From Muricomes intestini (GTDB lineage Bacteria; Bacillota; Clostridia; Lachnospirales; Lachnospiraceae), in contig NZ_SLZZ01000015.1 of the NCBI RefSeq assembly GCF_004346165.1, positions 1-64,000 of the forward strand: a stretch of 64,000 nucleotides of DNA, given 5' to 3'. Every line of letters starts with the position of its first letter. Position 1 is the first letter of the stretch. This document shows, in pieces, positions 53,702 to 62,917 of the stretch. A program made the translations under genes and the position numbers. Under the pieces are notes generated by a model. That model saw only the letters and a program-made list of their open reading frames with translations, did no database searches and had not been told where the DNA came from.

Positions 53702-54466
53702 CTACTCTGCAATTACCAGCGGTACTTCTAACTCTTTCGCTTTCTGGATATTCTCCTTTGACACACCAGTATCCGTAATAATCTTATATACTTTCTTGAT
53801 TGGACACACCACCGACAGATAGCCGCCGCCGAACTTACTACTATCTGCCAGTACATAGACTTTCTCTGCCGCTTTCAGTATCGTTTTCTTCACCTGCATC
53901 TGCGGTGTTGCGATGGAAGTAAGCCCTACATCAAAATTAATACTGTGAACGCCAATAAACGCCTTATCTACATGAAATTGCTCCATATTCTGAATCGCCG
54001 CATCTCCCATGGTAGCTGCCAGGTGACCACTGACATGACCGCCAATCACAAACAATTCCACATGTTCCACGCCTGCCAGTTCATTTCCCGTAAGCAATGA
54101 ATTAGTTACAACTGCTAAATGCTTTTCCGGGTGATTTTTAATATGTTCTGCAAGATAAAAACTACTGGATGCATCATCTATAATGATAGTGTCACGGTCT
54201 TCTATGAAGCTATATGCGGCCTCTGCAATCTGCATTTTCTGCATTACATTCTTGTAGATACTTTCTGCTGAATATTTCCTGGACTGCTCCGTTTCTATCC
54301 TGACAGCCCCGCCATGTGTCCGCTTAAGCAGGCCTTCTGTATCCATTGCCTTAATATCATTGCGGATAGTAACTTCAGAACACCCGAATTCCCTGCTAAG
54401 ATCCACAACTTTGACCCGGCCTTTAACCTTCAGTTCTCTTAAAATAGCGTTTCTGCGTTCTTCCAT
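53702..54466 (-). CDS. DeoR-family transcriptional repressor
   Basis: A 254-residue protein: N-terminal DeoR helix-turn-helix (KVVDLSREFGCSEVTIRNDIKAMDTEGLLKRTHGGAV, residues 17-53), then the DeoR C-terminal sugar-phosphate sensor domain (DRDTIIIDDASSSFYLAEHI, GLTSIATPQMQVKKTIL, YVLADSSKFG). It is the last gene after pdxA2-dtnK-kdgT-ycxB on the same strand and probably autoregulates that operon through the ACGAAA-type sites upstream of pdxA2. Confidence 0.9.
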   Translation of the reverse strand: MEERRNAILRELKVKGRVKVVDLSREFGCSEVTIRNDIKAMDTEGLLKRTHGGAVRIETEQSRKYSAESIYKNVMQKMQIAEAAYSFIEDRDTIIIDDASSSFYLAEHIKNHPEKHLAVVTNSLLTGNELAGVEHVELFVIGGHVSGHLAATMGDAAIQNMEQFHVDKAFIGVHSINFDVGLTSIATPQMQVKKTILKAAEKVYVLADSSKFGGGYLSVVCPIKKVYKIITDTGVSKENIQKAKELEVPLVIAE

Positions 54467-54560
54467 GGCTGCCTCCCTCTCAACTGCTCTATTATCAATA
54501 AGTTTACACTTTCTTCATAGATTGTCAAGCACATAGCCATTTATCACAGTATTTCTACCC

Positions 54561-55061
54561 TTACCTCATTCTTACCTTACTCTGTCCTAGCTGCGTTGCA
54601 ATCATGGTAAAAATCGGAACAAACTGATCGCCAAAATCTTCCTTTGGAAGAATCATAGCCCTCTCTTCTTCATAATATATACCAATGGTCTTAGGTGTTA
54701 CAACTGCCCGTTTGATCTGCTCCCATGTGAATTTCTGACTCTTCGCATTCTGCTCTAGAGTAATTCCTTCTTCTGAAAAGGTATATTCTGCCAGGCTGCT
54801 ATACTCATTATTCACAACTACCTGTTTGTTTGCACGCATTTTAAGTTGAAGCGGCATGCTCCCAAGAAATATCGTTGCTGCCACAAAATATAATATGGTT
54901 TCCAGTATACTGCTCCTCCCGGTCGTGTACATAATGATTCCCATAAATGCAATGGCAAGTCCGAGAATGTTAATTAAAAATCCGCTAAATTTTGAATATG
55001 TATGAAACAGTAAAAAATCATATAATGCATCTTTTGTCATGTGTACCGTCATTTTATTCAT
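54561..55061 (-). CDS. YcxB-like membrane protein
   Basis: From ATG 55061 (AGGAGG four bases upstream) a 166-residue protein. Two membrane segments (about 25-45 and 50-68) precede a soluble YcxB-like C-terminal domain (AEYTFSEEGITLEQNAKSQKFTWEQIKRAVVT, GIYYEEERAMILPKEDF). The family is common in Firmicutes and has no established function. It sits between kdgT and deoR, probably in the same transcript. Confidence 0.82.
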   Translation of the reverse strand: MNKMTVHMTKDALYDFLLFHTYSKFSGFLINILGLAIAFMGIIMYTTGRSSILETILYFVAATIFLGSMPLQLKMRANKQVVVNNEYSSLAEYTFSEEGITLEQNAKSQKFTWEQIKRAVVTPKTIGIYYEEERAMILPKEDFGDQFVPIFTMIATQLGQSKVRMR

Positions 55062-55172
55062 AATACCTCCTGAAATGCACCGTCTAAAAAGACCTTTTTT
55101 GAAAAAAGCCCTTCTATACTTTGACATATAAAAGGACTCAGATTGGCTGTTAATCCATATACATTTAGAGTA

Positions 55173-56210
55173 TTAACTCTGCGCTTTCACCTTATAATAT
55201 GCCCAACCCTCGGGACTGTAAATACCTTTCTGTTTTCTCTGCATCCATTTGTCAAATGCTGCTGTAATGAATGGGCACAGGAATAATGTAATAATAGATG
55301 CTGTTGCACACTGTGCAGTAGCCATACTTACATAGCCTTCCATGGATGGGTCCGCTTCTGCAACTGCTGCCGGTGTCATGGCAGAATTCAGGGCCGTTGT
55401 ACCAATTGCGGCACCCATAGCGTTTCTTTCTTTCTTCGGAAGAAGCAAATTAATTACGAAGAAGAATACAACAGATGTGGCCGCAGAAATAAGTCCAAGA
55501 ACAATTCCAGATGCCCCTGCTGTCAAAATTGTTTTAACATCGGTCTTAGCTCCGATGGAAACTGTCATGAAGAATGTGACGATTGGTTGTGCAGCCTTAC
55601 ATGCATCGCGAAATCCTTTATCAAGATTTCCCCAGATGAATCCGATTAACAGTGGTACTAATACCGCAATCAAAGACTTGAATGGAATATTAGCAAGCCC
55701 TGTAGCTCCCAATGCGATTAGCGTAAAAAAGGGACCATCATTCAATGACAAAATAGAAATTGCTCCCGTATCTGTTGCATTACCAAACTGAGAAGACAAG
55801 GAAATATACAGAGAGCCATTGGAGTTTGTAATTGCCGCTATCATTACAAACGGAGCAATTCCAAGGAAACCTGAAGGTCCGCAGATTTTGCCCACAACCA
55901 ATCCCATAACTACGCCAAGTACAAACTTAACGCCTGTCATGACTACGCCTTTGTAAAGAGGCATGCCTACCTGCTTGATGTCAATCATAGAGCCGCATAC
56001 AATCAGGAAAAATCCCATCATACAGGCATTTCCTTCATAGAACAATGCTGTTACATAGCCGCCAATCTGAAATGCTTGTGGAATAAATGTTGCAATTAGC
56101 ACAGCAATTACCAGAGGAATAATTACCAGGCCGCCCGGAAGGCTTTTCATCTTATTTAAGATGTCAAAGTCTTTTCTCTCCTTTGTCTCAACTTTCTTTT
56201 CTTTGCTCAT
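55173..56210 (-). CDS. kdgT: 2-keto-3-deoxygluconate permease (KdgT) family transporter
   Basis: A 345-residue protein with about 10 membrane segments of the KdgT family (FFLIVCGSMIDIKQVGMPLYKGV, AAITNSNGSLYISLSSQFG, SILSLNDGPFFTLIALGATGLA). The name reflects the first member; in operons with dtnK and pdxA2 such permeases are expected to import four-carbon sugar acids. The N-terminus is charged and cytoplasmic. It follows dtnK in the operon. Confidence 0.9.
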   Translation of the reverse strand: MSKEKKVETKERKDFDILNKMKSLPGGLVIIPLVIAVLIATFIPQAFQIGGYVTALFYEGNACMMGFFLIVCGSMIDIKQVGMPLYKGVVMTGVKFVLGVVMGLVVGKICGPSGFLGIAPFVMIAAITNSNGSLYISLSSQFGNATDTGAISILSLNDGPFFTLIALGATGLANIPFKSLIAVLVPLLIGFIWGNLDKGFRDACKAAQPIVTFFMTVSIGAKTDVKTILTAGASGIVLGLISAATSVVFFFVINLLLPKKERNAMGAAIGTTALNSAMTPAAVAEADPSMEGYVSMATAQCATASIITLFLCPFITAAFDKWMQRKQKGIYSPEGWAYYKVKAQS

Positions 56211-56269
56211 TTTCTCTCTCCTTTTTTAATTTATTGCATTTAGTATATAATGTCAGGATGCTCCTGATA

Positions 56270-57610
56270 TTATCTTGCAGCTTCTCTGAACAGCCGTTCT
56301 ACGATATCACATGCTGTGTTATTATTACCGGTAAGTCCACCTTTGCCAACAATCGGAAGCCCAGCATATTTTCCTGACAGCCTTCCCACATCTGTCTGGG
56401 GAATTACATAATCTATAACCTCAATACACTCTACACCAAGCTGATAGCAGACATTTACCATCGTGTCTCCACCTGTGGTATATAATCCCGCCACTTTTTT
56501 TCTTCCTACCTGTTCAAGTACCTGAGAAATAATGGTTCCAAGTCCTGCATTGATACGGTTGGCACTCATACCGCCTGCGTAACCGCGTTTCTCGTCTTCT
56601 TTTTCCAGATTCAGAAGTTTTTTGTGAAGTGCTGTCTCAAACAAAACCGCTCTTGGCTGTTCATCACCTTCAATCAGCTCTACCGCCTTGTTCACCGCTT
56701 TAAACACCTCGTCTAATGCAGTATTTCCACCTTCGATTAATGGATTCGGATCTACACTGATACGTACATGTCTGGTATCCTCACACAGAACCTCCATCTG
56801 TTTCTTTGTTATCGGTGTGGCGCTTCCGGCCGCAATCAGTACCGTCTTACCAGTCTCTCTGGCTTCCGGCGGAAGATTCGGTTCTTCTTCCTGCGTCTGA
56901 CCTCTGCGGTATGCGAGCTTTGCTGTAAATGGCCCCGGGTCTACGGCTACTATGTTCCATTTCAGTTCAATACATGCCTGTGCAATGTTATCTACATCTT
57001 CCAGTGTAATTCCATCTACGATGATTACTTGACATTTTTCATCACGTTTTTTCTGAAGTGCCTCTTGGATACTATCTTTCCCTTCAAGTACCTTGTCAAG
57101 AGTAACCAGTCCAACTTTTCTTCTGGTCTGTATTCCCAGAAGTCTTGGTATGTAGTTTTCCCTCACCGGCGTACGTACATCTTGTGCAACAGGTGTATTG
57201 ATTAGTGCAACACCATCAATTACCGAATATCCTCCAACCAGTATTCTTCTGGACTGAGGCATGGCCGGAACGACTACTGCCACCATGTCACAACTAAACT
57301 GATCCAAGATTGCATCAATTTCAATACCTATGCTGCCACGTAAGGTTGTATCAATTCTCTTAGAGAAATATCTTATTCCCATCTTTTTTAATGAAATAGT
57401 TGCCGATTTCACCTTTGCATATGCTTCACTTTCCGGAAGCGCTCTGCTATTACTACTAATCAGAACTGCATCCAGTTCTTCTATTTCTTTTGCATTCTCA
57501 GCTGCTTCTTCATTAAAAAATACTGCTGTTCTCGCTTTTGACCTTGCAAGCAACACCCCTGTTGTCGTAGCTCCGGTCAGGTCATCTGCCACTGCTCCTA
57601 TTAAAGGCAT
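56270..57610 (-). CDS. dtnK: Four-carbon acid sugar kinase (DUF1537; D-threonate/D-erythronate kinase type)
   Basis: A 446-residue protein of the DUF1537 family. The N-terminal substrate domain opens IGAVADDLTGATTTGVLLA with the conserved DDLTGA; KRIDTTLRGSIGIEIDA follows. The C-terminal nucleotide domain has TTGGDTMVNVCYQLG. DtnK enzymes phosphorylate D-threonate or D-erythronate at O4; the product is oxidised by the PdxA2 encoded directly upstream. Exact stereochemistry of the substrate is not deducible. Confidence 0.9.
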   Translation of the reverse strand: MPLIGAVADDLTGATTTGVLLARSKARTAVFFNEEAAENAKEIEELDAVLISSNSRALPESEAYAKVKSATISLKKMGIRYFSKRIDTTLRGSIGIEIDAILDQFSCDMVAVVVPAMPQSRRILVGGYSVIDGVALINTPVAQDVRTPVRENYIPRLLGIQTRRKVGLVTLDKVLEGKDSIQEALQKKRDEKCQVIIVDGITLEDVDNIAQACIELKWNIVAVDPGPFTAKLAYRRGQTQEEEPNLPPEARETGKTVLIAAGSATPITKKQMEVLCEDTRHVRISVDPNPLIEGGNTALDEVFKAVNKAVELIEGDEQPRAVLFETALHKKLLNLEKEDEKRGYAGGMSANRINAGLGTIISQVLEQVGRKKVAGLYTTGGDTMVNVCYQLGVECIEVIDYVIPQTDVGRLSGKYAGLPIVGKGGLTGNNNTACDIVERLFREAAR

Positions 57611-57646
57611 TATCTGCTCCTCGCTTTCTCTTAGCCAAACTTTCTT

Positions 57647-58687
57647 CTATATATTAACGCTTTTTCTATTATTTTCTTTCCTGTCATGCTGTTTTGCTGC
57701 ATATTCAGCTACAACATTCGTAGACTCGATCATGCTGACACAGGCTGCGGTCCCCTTTCCTGCGATATCAAACGCTGTACCATGATCAACAGAACTTCTG
57801 ATAAATGGGAGTCCAAATGTTAAAGTAACAGATTTTTCAAAATCTAAAGTTTTACAAGCAATATGCCCTTGATCATGATATAGAGAAAGAATAGCATCGA
57901 ATTTTCCAGATTTTCCAATGTGGAATACCGAGTCTGCCGGACATGGTCCGATAGCATTGACTCCTTTTTCCTGTGCCTCCTTTATTGCAGGCTCAATCTC
58001 ATCAATTTCCTCACGTCCAAACAACCCATTGTCTCCGTTATGTGGATTCAATCCTGCCACTGCAATTAATGGATTCTCAATTCCTATCTTCCTTAATTCT
58101 TTATCAATATTAATAACGTCTTCCAAGATAACATCCTTTGTCACATAATGACACGCATCTACCAGAGACATATGTCTGCTTACGAAGAATACTCTCAGCT
58201 TATGGCACGAAAACATCGTCAGCGCGTATGGTGAATGAGTTGCATTCTGATAAATCTCTGTATGTCCAGGTTCTTTAACACCAATCAATTTAATAGCTCC
58301 TTTATGAATTGGCGCTGTAGAAACCGCATCAATTTTCCCTTCCATTCCGAGATCAATAGATTTCATAATCCAATCAACAGCCATGCGGCCTGCCAGTGCC
58401 TGAACCTCCCCCCATTTGATAGAGTCTGTGTCATAATTACCTGTCTCAATAATATCTGCTGTTCCAAATTCATATTTTGCTTCGGAAGGGTCTTCAATCT
58501 TGTTGTACTTAAGTTTCCTACCAAGAATCTTAGCTGCCCTTTCCATAATTGCAATGCTCCCGATTACAAGCGGGCGACAGCAATTATGGATTTCTTCGCT
58601 TAACATAGTTCCAACCACAATCTCGGGTCCAATTCCTGCAGGATCCCCCATTGTAATTGCCGTTATTGGTTTATAGTTTTTCATCAT
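57647..58687 (-). CDS. pdxA2: PdxA2-type 4-phospho-threonate/erythronate dehydrogenase
   Basis: A 346-residue PdxA-family protein. ITMGDPAGIGPEI opens the fold; metal ligands His are seen in EPGHTEIY, NPHNGDNGLFGREE and LYHDQGHIACK. The PdxA2 branch oxidises 4-phospho-D-threonate or erythronate at C3, with decarboxylation to dihydroxyacetone phosphate. Its pairing with dtnK and kdgT, not with vitamin B6 genes, supports PdxA2 over PdxA. It is the first gene of the operon. Confidence 0.9.
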   Translation of the reverse strand: MMKNYKPITAITMGDPAGIGPEIVVGTMLSEEIHNCCRPLVIGSIAIMERAAKILGRKLKYNKIEDPSEAKYEFGTADIIETGNYDTDSIKWGEVQALAGRMAVDWIMKSIDLGMEGKIDAVSTAPIHKGAIKLIGVKEPGHTEIYQNATHSPYALTMFSCHKLRVFFVSRHMSLVDACHYVTKDVILEDVINIDKELRKIGIENPLIAVAGLNPHNGDNGLFGREEIDEIEPAIKEAQEKGVNAIGPCPADSVFHIGKSGKFDAILSLYHDQGHIACKTLDFEKSVTLTFGLPFIRSSVDHGTAFDIAGKGTAACVSMIESTNVVAEYAAKQHDRKENNRKSVNI

Positions 58688-58707
58688 TTTATATTTTCCT
58701 TACCTTT

Positions 58708-58843
58708 CATTTTACTTTCGTTTTGTTTTCCTAATTCTATCCTTATATTTTTGTTTTTTCAATAGTTTTTTTCTTATTTTTATAACTTCATTACATATTC
58801 ACAGTTTTACCCCTTGCCTTTTGTGCACTTTTATTTTCGTTTA
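58708..58843 (-). promoter_or_regulatory. Paired ACGAAA-type sites upstream of pdxA2
   Basis: Plus-strand CATTTTACTTTCGTTTT (58708-58724) and CACTTTTATTTTCGTTTAT (58825-58843) share CA(C/T)TTT-A-TTTCGTTT. DeoR-family repressors often bind repeated sites of this kind. They lie in a very AT-rich 200-bp region with no gene. Confidence 0.4.
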
Positions 58844-58895
58844 TATTTTTATTTATTTTTGTTTTTATTGTCATTTTTTATCTTTTATACAAATA

Positions 58896-58927
58896 GAATT
58901 GCCAGGCTTCGAAAAGCCTGGCAATTC
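58896..58927. terminator. Terminator downstream of dnaB
   Basis: A perfect 14-bp stem (GAATTGCCAGGCTT and its complement) is followed on the minus strand by TATTTGTATAAAAG. It separates dnaB from the pdxA2 operon. Confidence 0.85.
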
Positions 58928-58966
58928 TAAAAATATCACAGCCTAGTGTATTTGCTTTTTTAATAT

Positions 58967-60316
58967 TTAATGTTCTTCCTGACGCAGTTCATTCCCAAAC
59001 CGTGTATACTGCGGCATCCATGCAAGCCGGACTGTACCCACAGGGCCGTTTCTCTGCTTTGCTATAATAATCTCCGCAATACCCTTATCCTCGGTATCAG
59101 GTATGTAGTAATCTTCACGGTATATAAACATGCAGACATCGGCATCCTGCTCAATGGCTCCTGACTCACGGAGGTCAGAAAGCATAGGCCTTTTGTCAGT
59201 TCTTTGTTCCACGGCACGGCTGAGCTGTGAAAGTGCAATAACCGGCACATTCAATTCCCTGGCCAGCCCTTTCAGTGAACGGGAAATCTCCGAGATCTCC
59301 TGCTGGCGGCTTTCATTACTTCTTTTGCTGCTGCCGCTCATCAATTGCAGATAGTCAATAATAATCAGATCCAGCCCATGTTCAATCTTATATTTTCTAC
59401 ATTTGGAGCGCATCTCCGCAATGGAAATACCGGAGGTGTCATCGATGACCAGCTTGGACTTCCCGATTCTACCTGCCCCTTCTATTAGTTTTTCCCAATC
59501 CGTATCCTTAAGATTACCGGTGCGCAAAAGCTGGGCATCGACATGGGATTCCAGGGAAAAGAGACGATTTACAAGCTGCTCTTTTGACATTTCCAGGCTG
59601 AAAATTGCAACAGACAGATTCTGTCTGAAAGCCACATGCTGGGCGATATTCAATACAAAAGCGGTCTTACCCATAGAAGGTCTGGCCGCGATTAGAATCA
59701 GATCGGAGCGCTGAAGCCCCGACAGTTTATAGTCCAAATCAATAAATCCTGTTGGGATGCCGGTTACGCTGCCTGACGTTCTGGATGCCCTTTCAATGAC
59801 ATCCAGAGCATTGAGGACAACATCCTTAATGGGAATGTACTCCTGTACTTTTCCTCTGGCTGCCAGTTCAAATACTCCTTTTTCAGCCTTATCTAATATA
59901 TCCTCCACCGGCTCATTTTCCAGATAACAGGTGTTGGCTATTTCCTCATTAATTTTAATCATCTTGCGCAGAGTGGCTTTTTCCTGCACAATTCCCGCAT
60001 AGTATTTTACATTGGCAGAAGTCTGGATACCCGTGAGCAAGTCTTTTACAAATTCCATGCTGCTGACTTCCGGCGGCACATTTTTAGCCTTTAAATATTC
60101 CTTTAAAGTAATAAGGTCCACCGGCTTCGCTGCTTGAAAAAGTTCTACCATGGAATCAAATAAAATTCCATAAGCAGTCTGGTAAAAATCTGCTCCTGTA
60201 ATAATTTCAGATGCGGCTGCAATTGCATCTTTGTTCATCAACATGGCTCCTACCACTGCCCGCTCGGCCTCTTCACTGTGCGGAAGGATTCTCTTAATCG
60301 CTGCTTCCATTTCCAT
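58967..60316 (-). CDS. dnaB: Replicative DNA helicase DnaB
   Basis: A 449-residue protein of normal DnaB/DnaC length. The N-terminal domain starts LPHSEEAERAVVGAMLMN; a linker helix follows; the RecA-like domain has Walker A ARPSMGKTAFVLN (about 208-218), Walker B LDLIIIDYLQLMSG and the arginine-finger region KQRNGPVGTVRLAW. It unwinds DNA ahead of the replisome. It follows rplI and gdpP, a common Firmicute order. Confidence 0.97.
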   Translation of the reverse strand: MEMEAAIKRILPHSEEAERAVVGAMLMNKDAIAAASEIITGADFYQTAYGILFDSMVELFQAAKPVDLITLKEYLKAKNVPPEVSSMEFVKDLLTGIQTSANVKYYAGIVQEKATLRKMIKINEEIANTCYLENEPVEDILDKAEKGVFELAARGKVQEYIPIKDVVLNALDVIERASRTSGSVTGIPTGFIDLDYKLSGLQRSDLILIAARPSMGKTAFVLNIAQHVAFRQNLSVAIFSLEMSKEQLVNRLFSLESHVDAQLLRTGNLKDTDWEKLIEGAGRIGKSKLVIDDTSGISIAEMRSKCRKYKIEHGLDLIIIDYLQLMSGSSKRSNESRQQEISEISRSLKGLARELNVPVIALSQLSRAVEQRTDKRPMLSDLRESGAIEQDADVCMFIYREDYYIPDTEDKGIAEIIIAKQRNGPVGTVRLAWMPQYTRFGNELRQEEH

Positions 60317-60329
60317 AAAGTATTTCCCC

Positions 60330-60779
60330 TTATGCCTCTTCTGTCACAACAACTTTCAGTTCAGCCGTTACTTCCGGATGGAGCCTGACTGGTACTTGAT
60401 GAACTCCCAGCATTTTAATAGTATCCTTCAGCTGAATCTTCTTCTTATCCACATCCAGGCCCATCTGTTCTTTCACTGCAGCGGCAATTTCCTTACTTGA
60501 CACGGAGCCAAATGCTTTTCCACCTTCTCCCATCTTGATAGAAAGCTCTACTTTTCCGCCTTCCAGCTCCCCGGCAAGCTTCTTCGCTGCATCCAGATTG
60601 TCCTGAGCAATTTTCTCTTCCTTTTTGTTCTGCAGACGCAGATCATTCATGTTCTTATTATTGGCTTCAAGCCCAAGCTTCTTCGGCAAAATAAAATTTC
60701 TTGCATAACCATCGCTTATATTGACAATCTCTCCTTTTTTCCCAAGAGCTTTCACATCCTGCAATAAAATAACTTTCAT
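60330..60779 (-). CDS. rplI: 50S ribosomal protein L9
   Basis: A 149-residue protein, typical L9: the N-terminal rRNA-binding domain MKVILLQDVKALGKKGEIVNISDGYARNFILPK (to about 50), a long connecting helix, and the C-terminal domain (VSSKEIAAAVKEQMGLDVDKKKI, VPVRLHPEVTAELKVVV). It lies 1 bp after gdpP and 13 bp before dnaB, so these three genes are cotranscribed. Confidence 0.97.
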   Translation of the reverse strand: MKVILLQDVKALGKKGEIVNISDGYARNFILPKKLGLEANNKNMNDLRLQNKKEEKIAQDNLDAAKKLAGELEGGKVELSIKMGEGGKAFGSVSSKEIAAAVKEQMGLDVDKKKIQLKDTIKMLGVHQVPVRLHPEVTAELKVVVTEEA

Positions 60780-60780
60780 C

Positions 60781-62826
60781 TTAAATATCTCCTTCCTTTA
60801 TCATCTGATCAATTGTTTGTTTCAAAGTCTGAATTGCCTCATACATATTTGTATGATCGAACTGAGCTCCTGCAGAATTGATATGTCCCCCGCCGCCCAG
60901 CCTTTCTGCAATAATCTGTACATTCACCTCATCGATAGAACGGGCGCTCAAGTATATCCTTCCCTCGTATACTGTCAGTACGAAAGAAGCCTTAATGCCC
61001 CTGATATCCAAAAGCTCATTGGCCGCCTGAGCCGCCAGAACTGTGGGACTGTCAATGTCACTCGGAAACTGTGCAATTGCATACTCTTTTCTGTACACCT
61101 CCGCCATGCGCACTGCTTCCGCCTTGGCCTGATAAGATTCCATATCATCACGGAACATTTTCCGCACACGGGTAATATCCGCACCACACCTTCTCAAAAA
61201 TGCAGCTGCTTCAAAAGTACGTACTCCTGTACGGTTCATGAAATTACGTGTATCAATCATAATGCCGGCATACAAACAGCTTGCTTCCACCGCCGGAAGC
61301 TTGATATTGTCCACAATATACTGCAATACCTCCGCCACCATTTCACTGGTAGAAGAAGAATAAGGTTCAATATAAGATAATACAGCATTTTCAATAATAT
61401 TGGTGCCCTGCCGGTGATGATCCAGTACCGCAATAGTCCTGGAACGCTGCAAAAGCTCAGGACACTCGGTCAGCTGGGGCTTATTTGTGTCCACCACAAT
61501 TACCATAGCATTATCTGATACATGGCTTAAGGCCTGTTCGGAATTCACAAAAATATCCTTCGGATAGTCCGGACTTTTTGCAATCTCATCATACAGAGGG
61601 CGCACTGAAGTTGTCACCTCATTGATGACAATGTAGGCTTTCTTTTCCAGCTCTGCAGCCGCACGGTAGATTCCTATACAAGCTCCAAGGGAATCCGCAT
61701 CTGCAATCTTATGGCCCATGACAATTACCTGATCCTTGCCATCGATAAACTCCCGCAGGGCCTCTGCCTTAACACGGGCCTTTACACGGGTGTTCTTAGC
61801 AGCCTGTTCCTTCTTGCCTCCAAAGTATGTAATTTCTCTGCAGTCTTTAACAACCGCCTGGTCACCACCTCTGGAAAGAGCCAGGTCTATAGCTATACGG
61901 GCATAGTCGTAGCTTTGTGTATAAGTTGCAGTATTGAGTCCAAGCCCAATGCTTAGTGTGGCAGAACGTGTATTTCCTATGCTTACCTGCTTTACCTCTT
62001 CTAAAAGAGAAAACTTATCCGCCGCTATTTTATAGTAGCCTTCCTTTTTAATGCCGATAAAATACTTGTCCTTTTCCAGCTTCTTAACAATACCGCTCAC
62101 ATCGCCAAAATATTTGTTAACCTTTCTGTCTATCAGCGCAATCAAAAGAGACTGGCGGACTTCTTCGACACTCTCCATGATTTCGTCAAAATTATCAATG
62201 TAAATCAGGCCGGCAATAAACCTCTGATCTTCGTTCTCCTTAATATAGGCATTCAGTTCTGTTATATCTTTCATGCAAAGTGCTATAAAATATTCATTTT
62301 CCTTAGGGATCTGCAGTAGCTTCTCAGCCTCGCTGAACCCCTCCATGGAAAATTTTCGGAGCTCAACCTGATAATTTCTATCTCGATAGGTAACTTCCAT
62401 TTCCACATAATCATTCTCGGTCTTCGGAAATACCCCGGTATTCAGCTCTGGAATTAATTTGTTCAGATATTTTTTCCGCTTCTCTTCGTTTATTATGTCC
62501 AAAAAGCTGTCGTTTTCCCACAACAGGCGGCCATCCTCCAGAGTGATTGCATAGGGAACTGTTAGCTCCTTTAGCAAGGTATTCTGTATTCCCTTATACT
62601 GGGTGGCAAACTGAATCAAATCTGCCAGAATCAAAGAACGGTTATAAAAATACAAGAGTCCCACAATCACAGCATAAATTACAATAAAGACAGACATCAC
62701 GGCTCCTGCCTTTCTGTCAATCTTATACATCCAAATATTCATAGCCAAAAGCAATGCTGTCATGATTACAGGCCACTGCATATATGTTCTGAGCTGCCCT
62801 TTGAATCGCATGTTATTCTTATTCAT
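60781..62826 (-). CDS. gdpP: Cyclic-di-AMP phosphodiesterase GdpP
   Basis: From ATG 62826 a 681-residue membrane protein: two membrane segments (about 15-65), a PAS-like domain (80-170), a degenerate GGDEF domain (185-320; LIYIDNFDEIMESVEE) and DHH/DHHA1 phosphoesterase domains. Active-site motifs MGHKIADADSLG, VVDTNKP, VLDHHRQGTN and GGGHINSAGA are seen; the first DHH Asp pair is kept. It hydrolyses c-di-AMP and so influences osmotic balance and beta-lactam tolerance. Confidence 0.95.
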   Translation of the reverse strand: MNKNNMRFKGQLRTYMQWPVIMTALLLAMNIWMYKIDRKAGAVMSVFIVIYAVIVGLLYFYNRSLILADLIQFATQYKGIQNTLLKELTVPYAITLEDGRLLWENDSFLDIINEEKRKKYLNKLIPELNTGVFPKTENDYVEMEVTYRDRNYQVELRKFSMEGFSEAEKLLQIPKENEYFIALCMKDITELNAYIKENEDQRFIAGLIYIDNFDEIMESVEEVRQSLLIALIDRKVNKYFGDVSGIVKKLEKDKYFIGIKKEGYYKIAADKFSLLEEVKQVSIGNTRSATLSIGLGLNTATYTQSYDYARIAIDLALSRGGDQAVVKDCREITYFGGKKEQAAKNTRVKARVKAEALREFIDGKDQVIVMGHKIADADSLGACIGIYRAAAELEKKAYIVINEVTTSVRPLYDEIAKSPDYPKDIFVNSEQALSHVSDNAMVIVVDTNKPQLTECPELLQRSRTIAVLDHHRQGTNIIENAVLSYIEPYSSSTSEMVAEVLQYIVDNIKLPAVEASCLYAGIMIDTRNFMNRTGVRTFEAAAFLRRCGADITRVRKMFRDDMESYQAKAEAVRMAEVYRKEYAIAQFPSDIDSPTVLAAQAANELLDIRGIKASFVLTVYEGRIYLSARSIDEVNVQIIAERLGGGGHINSAGAQFDHTNMYEAIQTLKQTIDQMIKEGDI

Positions 62827-62917
62827 GATTACCTTCCTCATACATCTTTCCTTCGACTGTGCCGATACTCCCCGTCAATGTACCTAGTATATCACCTTTT
62901 CCGTGATTATTCCACGT

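Noticed and set aside
58860-58966. Small gene between dnaB and pdxA2
   Set aside because: The region is a terminator and AT-rich promoter DNA with no frame having a ribosome site.
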